The position numbers were made by a program, and so were the translations under genes. Positions 19,003 through 28,212 of a stretch of 64,000 nucleotides of DNA are shown piece by piece (position 1 is the stretch's first letter; each line of letters begins with the position of its first letter). The DNA comes from CAMPKL01 sp963817465. Its GTDB lineage: Bacteria; Acidobacteriota; Terriglobia; Bryobacterales; UBA6623. The notes beneath the pieces are model-generated. The model did no database searches, had not been told where the DNA came from, and was given only the letters and a program-made list of their open reading frames with translations. The stretch is from contig CAWFOP010000022.1 in NCBI GenBank assembly GCA_963817465.1, forward strand, positions 124,001 through 188,000, written 5' to 3'.

Positions 19003-22000
19003 CTAGAAGTTGAATTTGAGCGCGAACTGGTTCGTCCGCATCGTCCGCGCACCGGTGATGCGGCCGTAGTTGAGCGACGTCGTGCCGGTGTCGGGGAAGT
19101 TCAGCTGCGGGTGATTGGCGAAGTTGAACGACTCGAAGCGGAACTCCGCGTTCATCCGCTCGCTGACCCGGAAGGCCTTGGTCAGCGAGAAGTCCCAGTT
19201 GCCGACGCCAGGTCCGATGTACATGTTGCGGTTGATGTTGCCCTGGCGGTAGGTCAGTTCGTTGACCCCGCCCGGTCCGACCACGTTGCAGTTGATCGCC
19301 GCCGGTCCGCGGCCGTCGGTCGGGTCCTTGGCGAAGAACTCGAGGTTGGTCGGATTGTCGAGGAACGGGCTGATGCCGGTGGCGTCGCCGCGGTTGCCCT
19401 GTTCGTTGCCGTCCAGGTCGCCGCAGTTGCCGCCGTTGTCCGGAGTGCCCGTCGAGATGGTGATGATCGAGCCCAACTGCCAGCCGCCGGCGAGCGCCTC
19501 CGCCAATTTGTTCTCGAACTTCAAGGGCAGCTCGTACAGGGCGGACACCGTCAAGCGGTGCTTGGTATGGAACTGCGACAGTCCCCGCTCTGCTCCCAGG
19601 TCGTAGCTGCTCGCCGGAAACAGGTTGTCGCCGCTGTTGGTCCGCAGCGCCGAGCCGGTGTCGATCGACCGACCCCAGGTATAGCCCATGAGGTAGGTCA
19701 GGCCCTGCGTGAAGCGCCGCTGGAACTTAAACGCCAATGCGTTGTAGTTCGAGTTCACCACGGGGTTGATCGTCTGGATACGGCCGTACTCGTCGCCCCA
19801 GGGAATGCGATCGATGCGCTCGCTGGCGTCGTTCGGCCCCGCTTTATCGAGCGGCGTGTTATAGCCGTACATACGCTCGATCTTGTGGCCCACGTTGCCC
19901 GAGTAACCCACCTCGATCAGCGTCGATGCGTCGAGCTGGTGCTGCACATTGAACATGAACTGCTGGACGTAGGGCGTCCGCCGATACTCGTCGCCGGCGA
20001 AACTGTAGAGTCGCGCCACGCAGACGCCGTCCCATCCGGTGCACTGCAGACCTGAGGCCCCGCTGGCCGCCCAGGGGGCGTCGAGGTTTACGGTCGGCCG
20101 TACGTCAAGCCCGCGCGCCGACTCGCGGAACCCGAAGTTGCGGGCGCGGTCGAACACCGGGTTGGTCGTGTCCTGGGTGTAGAACACGCCGTAGCCGGTG
20201 CGGATCGTAGTCTTCTGGGTCAACTGATACGCGATGCCCAACCGCGGCGCGAAGTCATTGTTGTCGCGGGCTTGCAACGCATGGTTTTGCATCACGTCGT
20301 CGCCCGCCGCAACAGGAATGTTGTCGGCGTAGCGCACATCCAGGCCTTCGTAGAAGTCATTGCTCGGCCCCGGCCGCACCATCATCGGCGTCGCGCAAGC
20401 TTCGTCGATACCGGTGTCGTCCACGCCGGGGCAGAACAGCTTGATATTCATGATGCCGCGGTAGCGGTCCGCCCAGGGCGGCGTGTTCTCATACCGCAGG
20501 CCGAGTGTCAGAGTCAGCTTCGGAGTGACCTTCCAGGAGTCCTCGGCGAAGATGTGAAACGCCGTCTGCCGCAACTGCACGTTGGGCAGGCCGAGAGCGC
20601 GGGTGGCTTCGTCCATCCAGCCGAGCAAGCCGGAGGCGAAGCGATCGCCCGAACCCGCGATATTCGTCGGCAGCGCCGTCGAGCGGCTGTTGAACTGCAG
20701 TAGTCCGCGCGGGAACTGGTTGCCGATCAGGTTGTAGCGCCGATTGGCGATCTCGGTGCCGAACTTGATCGTGTGGTTGCCGTGTATCCAGCTCAGATTC
20801 TCGAAGATCTGGTAGGTGCGGCTGCGGTTGATGAACGGGCCTTCGGTCGACTCGCCCCAGCCGGCGACCTCGCCGTTGCCGCCCATGCCGATCTGAGGCG
20901 AGCCCCAGGCGGCCTCGGCGACCGCCGGCAGACCGGGAATCCCCAACTCGCCGGAGACGTCCCGCACGCCGTTGTTGAGCGTCTTGAGGTCGTTGTCGAA
21001 GATGTTCGCGCCCAAGCGCAACTCGTTCACAAGCGTCGGCGAGAACGTGCGCGTGTTCGAGAGCATGATTTGATCCACGCGAGTCGCCACCGTGCGATCC
21101 TGGATCGGGAACGTAGCGCCCAGGCCGACGGCTTCGCGGCCCCAGCTATAGCGCCCGAACCACTGCGAACCGGCTGACTCGCTGAAGTCGATGCGGGTCG
21201 TGAACTGGTCCCAGTCGACCGGCCGCGGCGTGTTGCGCGTGAAGTTGTTGGGATCCCTGCCCAAAACGGCGCCGGGAATGTTCGGCAGCGGCAGGAACTC
21301 GAGAAGTTGGACGAAGGGTTGCTTGAAGCGCGCCTGCGGAATCTGCTGGTTGGGGAACGGATCGGCCGTGAAGGTGTTGGCGCCGCTCGCGCGAATCGTG
21401 TCGGGATCGTAGATGGTCAGCAACGCCGGGTTTGAAAAGTCGCCCGCGCGCAGCGCTTGGTCCGCCGTCGTCGTCTGGTTGAAGCCGCTGACGCGCTCAC
21501 GCAGGCCCTCGTAGTTGGCCATGAAGAACAGCTTGTTCTTCACGATCGGTCCGGTGGTCGTGAAGCCGAACTGGTTGCGCCGGAAGGGCGCCTTGTCGGC
21601 GGAGTTGTTCCAGGGACGCGCCTGAATCTTGTCGTTGCGCAGAAACTCGAACAGTGTGCCGTGCAGCTCGTTCGTTCCCGAGCGCGTCGTCACGTTGATC
21701 TGCGAGGTCGCCTTGCCGTACTCGGCCGAGTAGACGCCTGTCTGTACCTTGAACTCCTGCAGCGCCTCGACAGAAGGCCGCACCACGAAGGTATTGAAGT
21801 CCGAGTCGGTGTTGTCGATGCCGTCGAGAGTGAAGCGGTTGTACTGCTGCCGCTGGCCGGAGATCGACAGCGGCTGGTTGGCGCGTTCGCCGCCCTGACG
21901 TCCGTCCGCCTGGCCGCCGGCGCCCATTTCAGCCGAAACGTTCGGGCTGAGTTTGACCAACGACAGGTAGTTGCGGCCGTTAATCGGCAACTCGACAATG

Positions 22001-22419
22001 CGTTGCTGATCAATGACCGTGCCCAGCGCCGTGCTGGACGTATCGAGCATTTCGGCGCCGGCCTGGACCTCGACAACCTCGGTCACAACGCCCACTTCGA
22101 GCGCGATATTGACGCGCTGGACGTCACCGACCTGCACCTGGCGGTTGTCAACGCGGGCGGCCTTGAAGCCTGCGATTTCGGCGGTGATACTGTAGATGCC
22201 GGGATTGAGGAACGGCACGTTGTAGTTGCCGGCCTCGTTGGTTTCCACTTCACGGGCGATGCCCGTCGCTTGATTTGTAACTGTGACCTTGGCGCCGGCG
22301 ATCACTGCGCCGGTCGTGTCGGTCACTGTGCCGTTCATCTCGCCGAAGGTCTGCGCGGCCGCTGGTAAGCAAAACAGCAACAGCGCAGCCATCAAGGCGA
22401 ACGCGTACGTACGCTTCAT
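19003..22419 (-). CDS. Oar-like TonB-dependent receptor with carboxypeptidase-regulatory-like N-terminal domain
   Basis: 1138 residues with a signal peptide (KRTYAFALMAALLLFCLPAAA). The CarboxypepD_reg-like domain has GTVTDTTGAVIAGAKVTVTN and GNYNVPFLNPGIYSITAEI (about 28-110). A plug follows (ELPINGRNYLSLVKLSPNVS...RFTLDGIDNTD, about 145-205), then a ~900-residue beta-barrel ending in Phe (FALKFNF), as outer-membrane proteins do. This architecture is massively expanded in Acidobacteria and may import large substrates such as oligosaccharides or peptides. The substrate cannot be told. Followed by tonB. Confidence 0.92.
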   Translation of the reverse strand: MKRTYAFALMAALLLFCLPAAAQTFGEMNGTVTDTTGAVIAGAKVTVTNQATGIAREVETNEAGNYNVPFLNPGIYSITAEIAGFKAARVDNRQVQVGDVQRVNIALEVGVVTEVVEVQAGAEMLDTSSTALGTVIDQQRIVELPINGRNYLSLVKLSPNVSAEMGAGGQADGRQGGERANQPLSISGQRQQYNRFTLDGIDNTDSDFNTFVVRPSVEALQEFKVQTGVYSAEYGKATSQINVTTRSGTNELHGTLFEFLRNDKIQARPWNNSADKAPFRRNQFGFTTTGPIVKNKLFFMANYEGLRERVSGFNQTTTADQALRAGDFSNPALLTIYDPDTIRASGANTFTADPFPNQQIPQARFKQPFVQLLEFLPLPNIPGAVLGRDPNNFTRNTPRPVDWDQFTTRIDFSESAGSQWFGRYSWGREAVGLGATFPIQDRTVATRVDQIMLSNTRTFSPTLVNELRLGANIFDNDLKTLNNGVRDVSGELGIPGLPAVAEAAWGSPQIGMGGNGEVAGWGESTEGPFINRSRTYQIFENLSWIHGNHTIKFGTEIANRRYNLIGNQFPRGLLQFNSRSTALPTNIAGSGDRFASGLLGWMDEATRALGLPNVQLRQTAFHIFAEDSWKVTPKLTLTLGLRYENTPPWADRYRGIMNIKLFCPGVDDTGIDEACATPMMVRPGPSNDFYEGLDVRYADNIPVAAGDDVMQNHALQARDNNDFAPRLGIAYQLTQKTTIRTGYGVFYTQDTTNPVFDRARNFGFRESARGLDVRPTVNLDAPWAASGASGLQCTGWDGVCVARLYSFAGDEYRRTPYVQQFMFNVQHQLDASTLIEVGYSGNVGHKIERMYGYNTPLDKAGPNDASERIDRIPWGDEYGRIQTINPVVNSNYNALAFKFQRRFTQGLTYLMGYTWGRSIDTGSALRTNSGDNLFPASSYDLGAERGLSQFHTKHRLTVSALYELPLKFENKLAEALAGGWQLGSIITISTGTPDNGGNCGDLDGNEQGNRGDATGISPFLDNPTNLEFFAKDPTDGRGPAAINCNVVGPGGVNELTYRQGNINRNMYIGPGVGNWDFSLTKAFRVSERMNAEFRFESFNFANHPQLNFPDTGTTSLNYGRITGARTMRTNQFALKFNF

Positions 22420-22819
22420 TTGAGATTAGTCTCCTATCCCCCGGTTAAAACCTCAAGCGACGAGCTCGACCCCAACGTTTGGACACCGCGACCCCTTGTG
22501 GCGGCGATCCAAACGATCGAACTCCCCGCACCATCAAATCTGCATGCGAATATGTGTCCGCTACAGCCGTCGGAGATCTTCCGCGCCCATGCGGCCCCGG
22601 AATCGCCGACCGCCAACTGTTCTACCACGCCCCAATTAAGAATTCAAGTGACCGACCGCCGACGGCGACGGACCGGTGGACGAATCGTTTCGGCGGCAAT
22701 ATGTCTCGGTGATATACTGTACGCGCTCGGAGCGCCTGCTGAGCCGTGTGCTGTAGATCCTGCCTTCCAGAAGCTTGTGGCGCGTCCTGGCTGATTTTTA
22801 ATCGGAAAGGAGCAGGCAT
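22420..22819. other. divergent intergenic region between receptor and yacL-like gene
   Basis: 400 bases holding control regions for two divergent genes. I see no credible ORF. It is somewhat less GC-rich than its surroundings. The only recognisable signal is the extended -10 at 22710-22718. Confidence 0.5.
22710..22718 (+). promoter_or_regulatory. extended -10 promoter for yacL-like gene
   Basis: TGATATACT: a TG dinucleotide one base before TATACT (22713-22718), the extended -10 form of a primary-sigma promoter. No good -35 is visible. It would give a leader of about 95 bases to the TTG start at 22820. Confidence 0.45.
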
Positions 22820-23881
22820 TTGCTGGACAAATTCTCACTACGCGCCAGTGTGGTGGCCGCCTCCGCAGCCGTCTTCGCCGCCGCCGCGCCGTCCGCGCTT
22901 TCAATGCCGGCAGCGCTAGCGATAGGCGTTATCGTCGGAATTTTGATCGTGCTGGTCGAGATTCGCCTACGGCGCGTAGCTCTCAAGCGACTTCTCGGCG
23001 CCGCGGTCGGCCTGATTGTTTCGGTAGCCGTGGCGGCTCTTGTCTCAGCAGGCCTCGGGTCCGGCGCCGGCTCGGGAATTCTGGGTTTGCTGTCTCTCGG
23101 CTTCCTATTACTCGCGGCATATGTCGGCATCTCGGTCGGATCGGCCAAAGGCGACTTGATCAACCTGAACGCAATTGATTTGTTTCGATCCGAAGAAGAG
23201 CCGACCGACGTGCAGAAGCTGCTCGACACCAGCGTCATCATCGACGGCCGCATCACCGACATCGCCGCGACGGGATTCCTCGAGGGTCCGCTGGTCGTTC
23301 CCCAATTCGTCCTCTGGGAGCTCCAACTCGTCGCCGACTCGTCCGACGGCATCAAGCGCAACCGCGGCCGGCGCGGACTCGATATTCTTCAGAAGCTGCA
23401 AAAGAGTTCGATGATCGATATTCGCATTCTCGAAAACGACTACCCCCATCTGAAGGAAGTCGATCAGAAGCTCATCGAGCTGGCGAAGGAAATCGGCGCC
23501 AAGATCATCACCAACGACTACAACCTGAATAAGCTGGCGCGACTGCATGACGTGCCGGTTCTCAATATCAACGAGCTCGCCAACGCCGTGAAGCCCGTCG
23601 TGCTGCCCGGGGAGACGATGCAGGTGCTGATCCTCAAAGAGGGCAAGGAGCACAACCAAGGGGTGGCGTACCTGGATGACGGTACAATGGTCGTCGTCGA
23701 CAACGCTCGCCGTCAGATCTCGAAGACGATCGAAATCACGGTGACGAGCGTGTTGCAGACGACCGCCGGCAAGATGATTTTCGGCCGTCATGACGACTCT
23801 GACGAGGAACCGGCTCCGGTCGAGCGAAAGCGCCATAACGGGGGCGCGCGCGCCGCTTCATCGCAGCGCTACGGCAACTGA
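22820..23881 (+). CDS. YacL-type membrane PIN/TRAM domain protein
   Basis: 353 residues from a TTG start at 22820. The start is set by a strong Shine-Dalgarno (GGAAAGGAG at 22804-22812). Four hydrophobic segments fill the first ~105 residues. A PIN nuclease fold follows: LLDTSVIIDGRITDI at about 135, with acidic residues at LENDYPHLKEVDQ and NDYNLNKLA (about 230). Then comes a TRAM RNA-binding domain (VLPGETMQVLILKEGKEHNQGVAYL DDG). In Bacillus subtilis yacL also sits directly before ispD and ispF, the same order as here. Activity is predicted as a membrane-bound ribonuclease and is unproven. Confidence 0.9.
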   Translation: MLDKFSLRASVVAASAAVFAAAAPSALSMPAALAIGVIVGILIVLVEIRLRRVALKRLLGAAVGLIVSVAVAALVSAGLGSGAGSGILGLLSLGFLLLAAYVGISVGSAKGDLINLNAIDLFRSEEEPTDVQKLLDTSVIIDGRITDIAATGFLEGPLVVPQFVLWELQLVADSSDGIKRNRGRRGLDILQKLQKSSMIDIRILENDYPHLKEVDQKLIELAKEIGAKIITNDYNLNKLARLHDVPVLNINELANAVKPVVLPGETMQVLILKEGKEHNQGVAYLDDGTMVVVDNARRQISKTIEITVTSVLQTTAGKMIFGRHDDSDEEPAPVERKRHNGGARAASSQRYGN

Positions 23882-23908
23882 CGGCTTCCGGGCAAGAACT
23901 CAATCGCG

Positions 23909-24622
23909 ATGAAAACCGTGGCGATCATTCCGGCGGCCGGTCTCGGCACGCGCATGGGTAAGCCGGCGTCGGACGGCTCGTCCCGCAAGCAGTTCCTGAT
24001 GCTCGGCGACGCTCCGGTCTTCATCCAAACCCTGCGACGCTTCGATGAATCGTCCGCGGTCGACGAGATCTTGGTCGCCGTCCGCGACGAGGACCGCGCA
24101 GCGGTCGCCGAGCAGATCCAAGATGCGAAACTCGCCAAGCCGATCCTCATCGTGCCCGGCGGCGCAAACCGTCAGGACTCCGTAGGAAACTGCCTGGAAC
24201 GAGTCGGCGACGACGCGGAAATCATCGCCGTTCACGATGCGGTCAGGCCGTTCGTCACCGCGGCTATGATCGACGCCGCCGTCGAGCAGGCTCAACGCGA
24301 CGGAGCGGTGATTTTGGGCATGCCGGCCATCGACACCGTCAAGCAAGTCGATCAACGCCGTGTGCATGCGACCCTGCCGCGCGAGCGCATCATGCTCGCC
24401 CAAACGCCGCAGGTGTTTCGGGCCGACCTGCTGCGCCGCGCCTACGCGCAAGCTGTGCAAGACGGCTTCACCGGCACCGACGAAGCAGGCCTGGTCGAAC
24501 ATCTGGGCGAAGACGTGCATGTCATGCTCGGCAGCGCCCGCAACATCAAGATCACGCGGCCCGAGGATCTCGTCCTGGCCCGCTTCTTCTTGGCGAACCC
24601 GCCGGAAGACAACCCCGAGTAA
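23909..24622 (+). CDS. ispD: 2-C-methyl-D-erythritol 4-phosphate cytidylyltransferase
   Basis: 237 residues. Joins CTP and methylerythritol 4-phosphate in the non-mevalonate isoprenoid pathway. IIPAAGLGTRMG (about 5-16) is the nucleotide-binding loop, followed by KQFLMLGDAPV, VPGGANRQDSV, VHDAVRPFV and TGTDEAGLVEHLG, all in family order. Starts at ATG 23909, 27 bases after the yacL-like gene, and is followed 7 bases later by ispF. Confidence 0.97.
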   Translation: MKTVAIIPAAGLGTRMGKPASDGSSRKQFLMLGDAPVFIQTLRRFDESSAVDEILVAVRDEDRAAVAEQIQDAKLAKPILIVPGGANRQDSVGNCLERVGDDAEIIAVHDAVRPFVTAAMIDAAVEQAQRDGAVILGMPAIDTVKQVDQRRVHATLPRERIMLAQTPQVFRADLLRRAYAQAVQDGFTGTDEAGLVEHLGEDVHVMLGSARNIKITRPEDLVLARFFLANPPEDNPE

Positions 24623-24629
24623 TTGCGCC

Positions 24630-25133
24630 GTGCCTCAGGAATTCCGCACCGGGATCGGCTACGACTCCCATCGGCTCGAGCCGGGCCGCCCGCTGATCCT
24701 CGGCGGCATAAAGATCCCGTCCGAGAAGGGGCTGGTCGGCCACTCAGACGCGGATCTCGTGATGCACGCCCTGACCGATGCGCTGCTGGGGGCCGCCGGC
24801 ATGGGCGACATCGGCGAGCTCTTTCCGCCCTCCGACCCAAAATGGAAGGACGCCGCCAGCGAGATTTTTTTGAACCAAGCCCGCGAATTGCTCGAAGGCT
24901 ATGCCTTCCGCATCGTCAACATCGACATCGTCGTCGTCATCGAGCGGCCGAAGCTGCTGCCCCATCGGCCGAAGATTCGCGAGAATCTGGCACGCATCTT
25001 GGGCGTTGATGCGTCCTGTATTGGATTGAAGGCGAAGACGGCGGAAGGCGTCGGTCCATGCGGACGCGGAGAGGTGGCCGAGGCCTACGCGGTCTGCTGC
25101 CTCGCCCGAGAGGCCGCCGCTCGCCTCATGTAG
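24630..25133 (+). CDS. ispF: 2-C-methyl-D-erythritol 2,4-cyclodiphosphate synthase
   Basis: 167 residues from GTG 24630 (MPQEFRTGIGYDSHRL). The open frame runs further 5' into ispD but the protein family begins here. Metal ligands are Asp and His of GYDSHRL and the His of GHSDADLVMHALTDALLGA. GDIGELFPPSD and KAKTAEGVGPCGRGE near the C-terminus are also conserved. Catalyses the cyclisation step right after IspD/IspE. ispE is not in the window. Confidence 0.97.
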   Translation: MPQEFRTGIGYDSHRLEPGRPLILGGIKIPSEKGLVGHSDADLVMHALTDALLGAAGMGDIGELFPPSDPKWKDAASEIFLNQARELLEGYAFRIVNIDIVVVIERPKLLPHRPKIRENLARILGVDASCIGLKAKTAEGVGPCGRGEVAEAYAVCCLAREAAARLM

Positions 25134-25195
25134 GCCGTAGACCGTCCGAAGCTCCAGGACCTATAGCCGCTCGGCGAATCAGCCGATAGGCTGGC

Positions 25196-25369
25196 ATGCA
25201 CGCCATCAAGCGCTGCGGCGTCTGCCGCGAATTTCATCCTGCGATCCTGAGCGTCCGTCGAGGAAGCCTCGAGATCTGCCGCCTCTGCGCAACTCCGCGA
25301 GTCGTCCGCGAAGAGACGGCCCCCTCCGATGTATGCGACTTGCGATGGAACGTCGGCCGACGCGCGTGA
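25196..25369 (+). CDS. 57-residue double-CxxC (zinc-knuckle) small protein
   Basis: ATG 25196 to TGA 25367-25369, immediately followed by a second stop (TGATAG). It encodes RCGVCREFHP, then EICRLCATPRVV about 20 residues later, that is two CxxC pairs spaced like a minimal zinc ribbon, plus a fifth Cys. It lies between ispF and the amidohydrolase. No family recognised. Support is the paired CxxC and G/C-rich third codon positions. It is too short for a secure call. Confidence 0.4.
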   Translation: MHAIKRCGVCREFHPAILSVRRGSLEICRLCATPRVVREETAPSDVCDLRWNVGRRA

Positions 25370-25392
25370 TAGCATGGCGCGCTGGAACGACG

Positions 25393-26149
25393 ATGCGCGA
25401 AAGGCTTCCGGGTTTATGACACTCACACGCATATCGGCGCGGCGCGCCACAGCGGCGCACGCCGCTCCGCTGACGAGATGCTGCGGCACATGGATCGGCT
25501 CGGCATCGATCGCTCGGTCCTGATTCCCTTCCCTGTCGTCGAGGACTACCGGCGCGAGCACGATACGATCGGCGCGGCCGTGCAATCGCACCCCGACCGT
25601 TTCACCGGGTCAGCCTGCCTCGATCCCTTCGTGCCGGAAGGCGAATATCGTGACGAGGTGCGGCGCTGCCGCGAGTCGTTCGGCTTTCGGGCGCTGAAGT
25701 TTCAGCCGCAGTATCAAGCTCTAAATCCGATTTCGCCCCGGTCGGATTTTCTGTTTGAAACCGCGCTCGAAAACGATCTCGCGCTGATCTGCCATACCGG
25801 CTCGGGCGTGCCGTTCTCCCTGCCGTCCCTGTTTATACGCCCGGCGCGGAAGTTCCCGGACCTGCGGATCGTGCTGGGTCACGCGGGGGGCCCCACGTAT
25901 GTGCTGGAGGCGATCGTCGCGGCCTCGGTCTGCGACAACATCACGATCGAGTTGAGCTCGCTGATGCCGCATCACATCTTGGAAGTGCTCGCTCACATCC
26001 CGCCGCATCGCCTCATGGTCGGCTCGGACCTGCCGGTCAGCGCGGCCGCCGAAATCGGCAAGATCTTCGAGTTGCCGATCGACGACGAGGGCAAGCGCGA
26101 CATCCTCTGGCGGACCGGGCGGCGAGTCTTCGACCGCGCCGGAGATTGA
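25393..26149 (+). CDS. amidohydrolase-family (TIM-barrel) metal-dependent hydrolase, apparent frameshift at the 5' end
   Basis: The frame contains VYDTHTHIG, the HxH metal motif of amidohydrolases, then DRLGIDRSVLIPFP, FRALKFQP, ICHTGSGVPF, DLRIVLGHAGG and RLMVGSDLPVS near the end. In-frame upstream of the HxH there is no ATG, GTG or TTG before a stop at 25370-25372, and the first in-frame ATG, 25478, would discard the metal motif. If one A is removed from the AAA at 25400-25402, ATG 25393 gives MREGFRVYDTHTHIG, an ideal start. So I place the start at 25393 with a one-base frameshift. The reaction is unknown. Related proteins are called amidohydrolase 2 family. Confidence 0.7.
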
Positions 26150-26230
26150 ATCCGCGGCGCTTGTCTCGCTACGCTCAAAGATTCGGCGGGATGGCTGACA
26201 TCTCGCCGAAACGTCAAAAGCGACAGAACC

Positions 26231-27235
26231 ATGCAGAAGCGGATCAAAGCCGGCGTCGCCGGTTTCACGGGCTACAGCGGCGCGGAAGCGGTGGAGTTGC
26301 TCCGCGGGCACCCGTTCGCCGAGCCCGTCCTGCTGGAGCACCGCGAGGCCAGCGACTCCGAACGCCCGGCCTTTGATGACGGCATCGAGCGCCGCCCGTT
26401 CGACTCCGACGGAATCGCGGGTCTCGACGTCGTGTTTCTTGCGACTTCGGCCGAAGTGTCTCTCGAGGCGGCGCCGATGGCTCTGGCGGCCGGGGCTCGC
26501 GTCGTCGATCTCAGCGGGGCCTATCGCTTGCGAACGGTCGAGCGCTTCAAGCGCTGGTACGGCCTCGATCATACTCACGAGGACTTGCTCGCGAGCGCCG
26601 CATACGGATTGCCCGAACTGTGCCGCGAGCAGATCGCTCCGGCTCGGCTGGTCGCCAACCCGGGCTGCTACCCGACCGCCGCGAGTCTCGCCATCCGGCC
26701 GCTGGTCACCGACGAGATTTATGACCCGGCGGCCGGAATCGTTTGCGACGCCAAGTCCGGAGTCAGCGGCGCGGGACGCAAGCCTTCGCTCAAGACGCAC
26801 TTCTGCGAGGTGACCGAGAACTTCTCGGCCTATGCGGTCATGATGCACCGTCATGTGCCGGAGGTTCTTCAAAACACGGGGTTGGACGAAGCGGAACTGA
26901 GCTTCACGGCGCACTTGCTGCCGCTCCATCGCGGCATCCTCGAGACGATTTACCTGCGTACGAAGCGGCCGCTCGAGTACGCCGAGCTCGCCGCCGTCTA
27001 TCTGGCCCACTACGGCGACGAAACATTCGTCAGAATCTATCCGGAAGGCCGTCTACCCGATCTGAAGGCGATTCACAAGACGAACTACTGTGATATCGGC
27101 ATCCGCGCCGACCCGACTTCCAAGCGCGTCACGATCGTCGCCGCCATCGACAATCTAACCAAGGGCGCCGCCGGACAGGCCGTTCAGAACCTCAACTTGA
27201 TGTTCGGCTTCGACGAGACCGCAGGCCTGCTCTGA
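26231..27235 (+). CDS. argC: N-acetyl-gamma-glutamyl-phosphate reductase
   Basis: 334 residues. NADPH-dependent reduction of N-acetylglutamyl phosphate to the semialdehyde in arginine synthesis. The N-terminal Rossmann loop is GVAGFTGYSGAEAVELL. The active-site Cys is in NPGCYPTAA near residue 146, followed by DAKSGVSGAGRKP and HRHVPEV, with C-terminal DNLTKGAAGQAVQNLN. Only 8 bases separate it from argB, so the two form an operon. Confidence 0.96.
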   Translation: MQKRIKAGVAGFTGYSGAEAVELLRGHPFAEPVLLEHREASDSERPAFDDGIERRPFDSDGIAGLDVVFLATSAEVSLEAAPMALAAGARVVDLSGAYRLRTVERFKRWYGLDHTHEDLLASAAYGLPELCREQIAPARLVANPGCYPTAASLAIRPLVTDEIYDPAAGIVCDAKSGVSGAGRKPSLKTHFCEVTENFSAYAVMMHRHVPEVLQNTGLDEAELSFTAHLLPLHRGILETIYLRTKRPLEYAELAAVYLAHYGDETFVRIYPEGRLPDLKAIHKTNYCDIGIRADPTSKRVTIVAAIDNLTKGAAGQAVQNLNLMFGFDETAGLL

Positions 27236-27243
27236 GCCATCCG

Positions 27244-28029
27244 ATGAAACTGCTGATCAAACTCGGAGGGACTCTGCTCGAGTCCAACGACACCCGCCGC
27301 TCGTTGTGCGCGCAGATCGCGGCCGCCCAACAGGCCGGCAACCGCGTCGTGGTGGTACACGGCGGCGGGAAGCGCCTGAGCCGCTATTTGCAAGAGCAGG
27401 GTTACGAGAGCGAGTTCCGCCACGGCTTCCGGGTCACGCCGCCGGCCATTCTCGACGCCGTGCTGCGGATTTTCGCCGGATCGGTCAATCATCATTTGGT
27501 GGCCGATCTGGTCAAGGCGGGAGCGAAAGCCGTGGGGCTCTCCGGCATTGACGCCGGCCTCGTCACCGCTTCGCAGCTCTCGCCGGAACTTGGCGCCGTC
27601 GGCCGCGTCGACGCAGTCGACCCCGAACTGCTCGACCTGTTGACGTCGAACGGCTTCCTGCCCGCTGTGGCGTGTATCGCGGGGGGCGCGCCGAACTCGC
27701 CGGACGCGGGCGCCATATATAACGTCAACGCCGACCAGATGGCGGCTGCGTGCGCGGGCGGCTTTCAAGCCGACCAGCTCATCTATCTCACCGACGTGCC
27801 GGGCGTGCTCGACGGCGAGCAGCGGATGATTGCATCGCTGTCCGTTCGAGGCGCGGAGCGGTTGATCGAGGACGGCGTCGCCCGCGGGGGCATGGAAGCC
27901 AAGCTGCGCGCGGCGATGGCGGCGCTCGAACAAGGCGCGGATGAGATTCGGATCGCCGCCGGCGCGGAGCCGAATGTCCTGACCAGACTGCTGAGCGGCG
28001 ACGCAATGGGGACGACCCTAACAAGCTGA
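27244..28029 (+). CDS. argB: acetylglutamate kinase
   Basis: 261 residues. Phosphorylates N-acetylglutamate, the step that feeds ArgC. MKLLIKLGGTLL at the N-terminus, VVVVHGGGKRLSRYL (phosphate loop, about 35-49), FRHGFRVTP, then NVNADQMAAACAGGFQADQLIYLTDVPGVL and GGMEAKLRAA are all family features. Third position in the arg pair after argC. Other arg genes are not nearby. Confidence 0.94.
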   Translation: MKLLIKLGGTLLESNDTRRSLCAQIAAAQQAGNRVVVVHGGGKRLSRYLQEQGYESEFRHGFRVTPPAILDAVLRIFAGSVNHHLVADLVKAGAKAVGLSGIDAGLVTASQLSPELGAVGRVDAVDPELLDLLTSNGFLPAVACIAGGAPNSPDAGAIYNVNADQMAAACAGGFQADQLIYLTDVPGVLDGEQRMIASLSVRGAERLIEDGVARGGMEAKLRAAMAALEQGADEIRIAAGAEPNVLTRLLSGDAMGTTLTS

Positions 28030-28130
28030 TCGCCGCAGTCGAATGAGCTATACTCCATGTCCAGATTTCATTTCGCTAAATTTTCTATAAATTAAGACTA
28101 TTCCCAGTATTTCCTGGTCATTGTCCTAGT

Positions 28131-28136
28131 TATACT
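28131..28136 (+). promoter_or_regulatory. possible -10 element upstream of the molybdopterin-binding-type gene
   Basis: TATACT within an AT-rich 90-base patch (28060-28150) that stands out from the GC-rich background. No clear -35. It would give a leader of about 70 bases. Confidence 0.3.
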
Positions 28137-28212
28137 CCCGTTGAAAGCGCTGGAATCAGTAGGTTCCACCTGCAGTTTTCGATAAAAGCGATAAAAACGG
28201 GAGACAACACCT

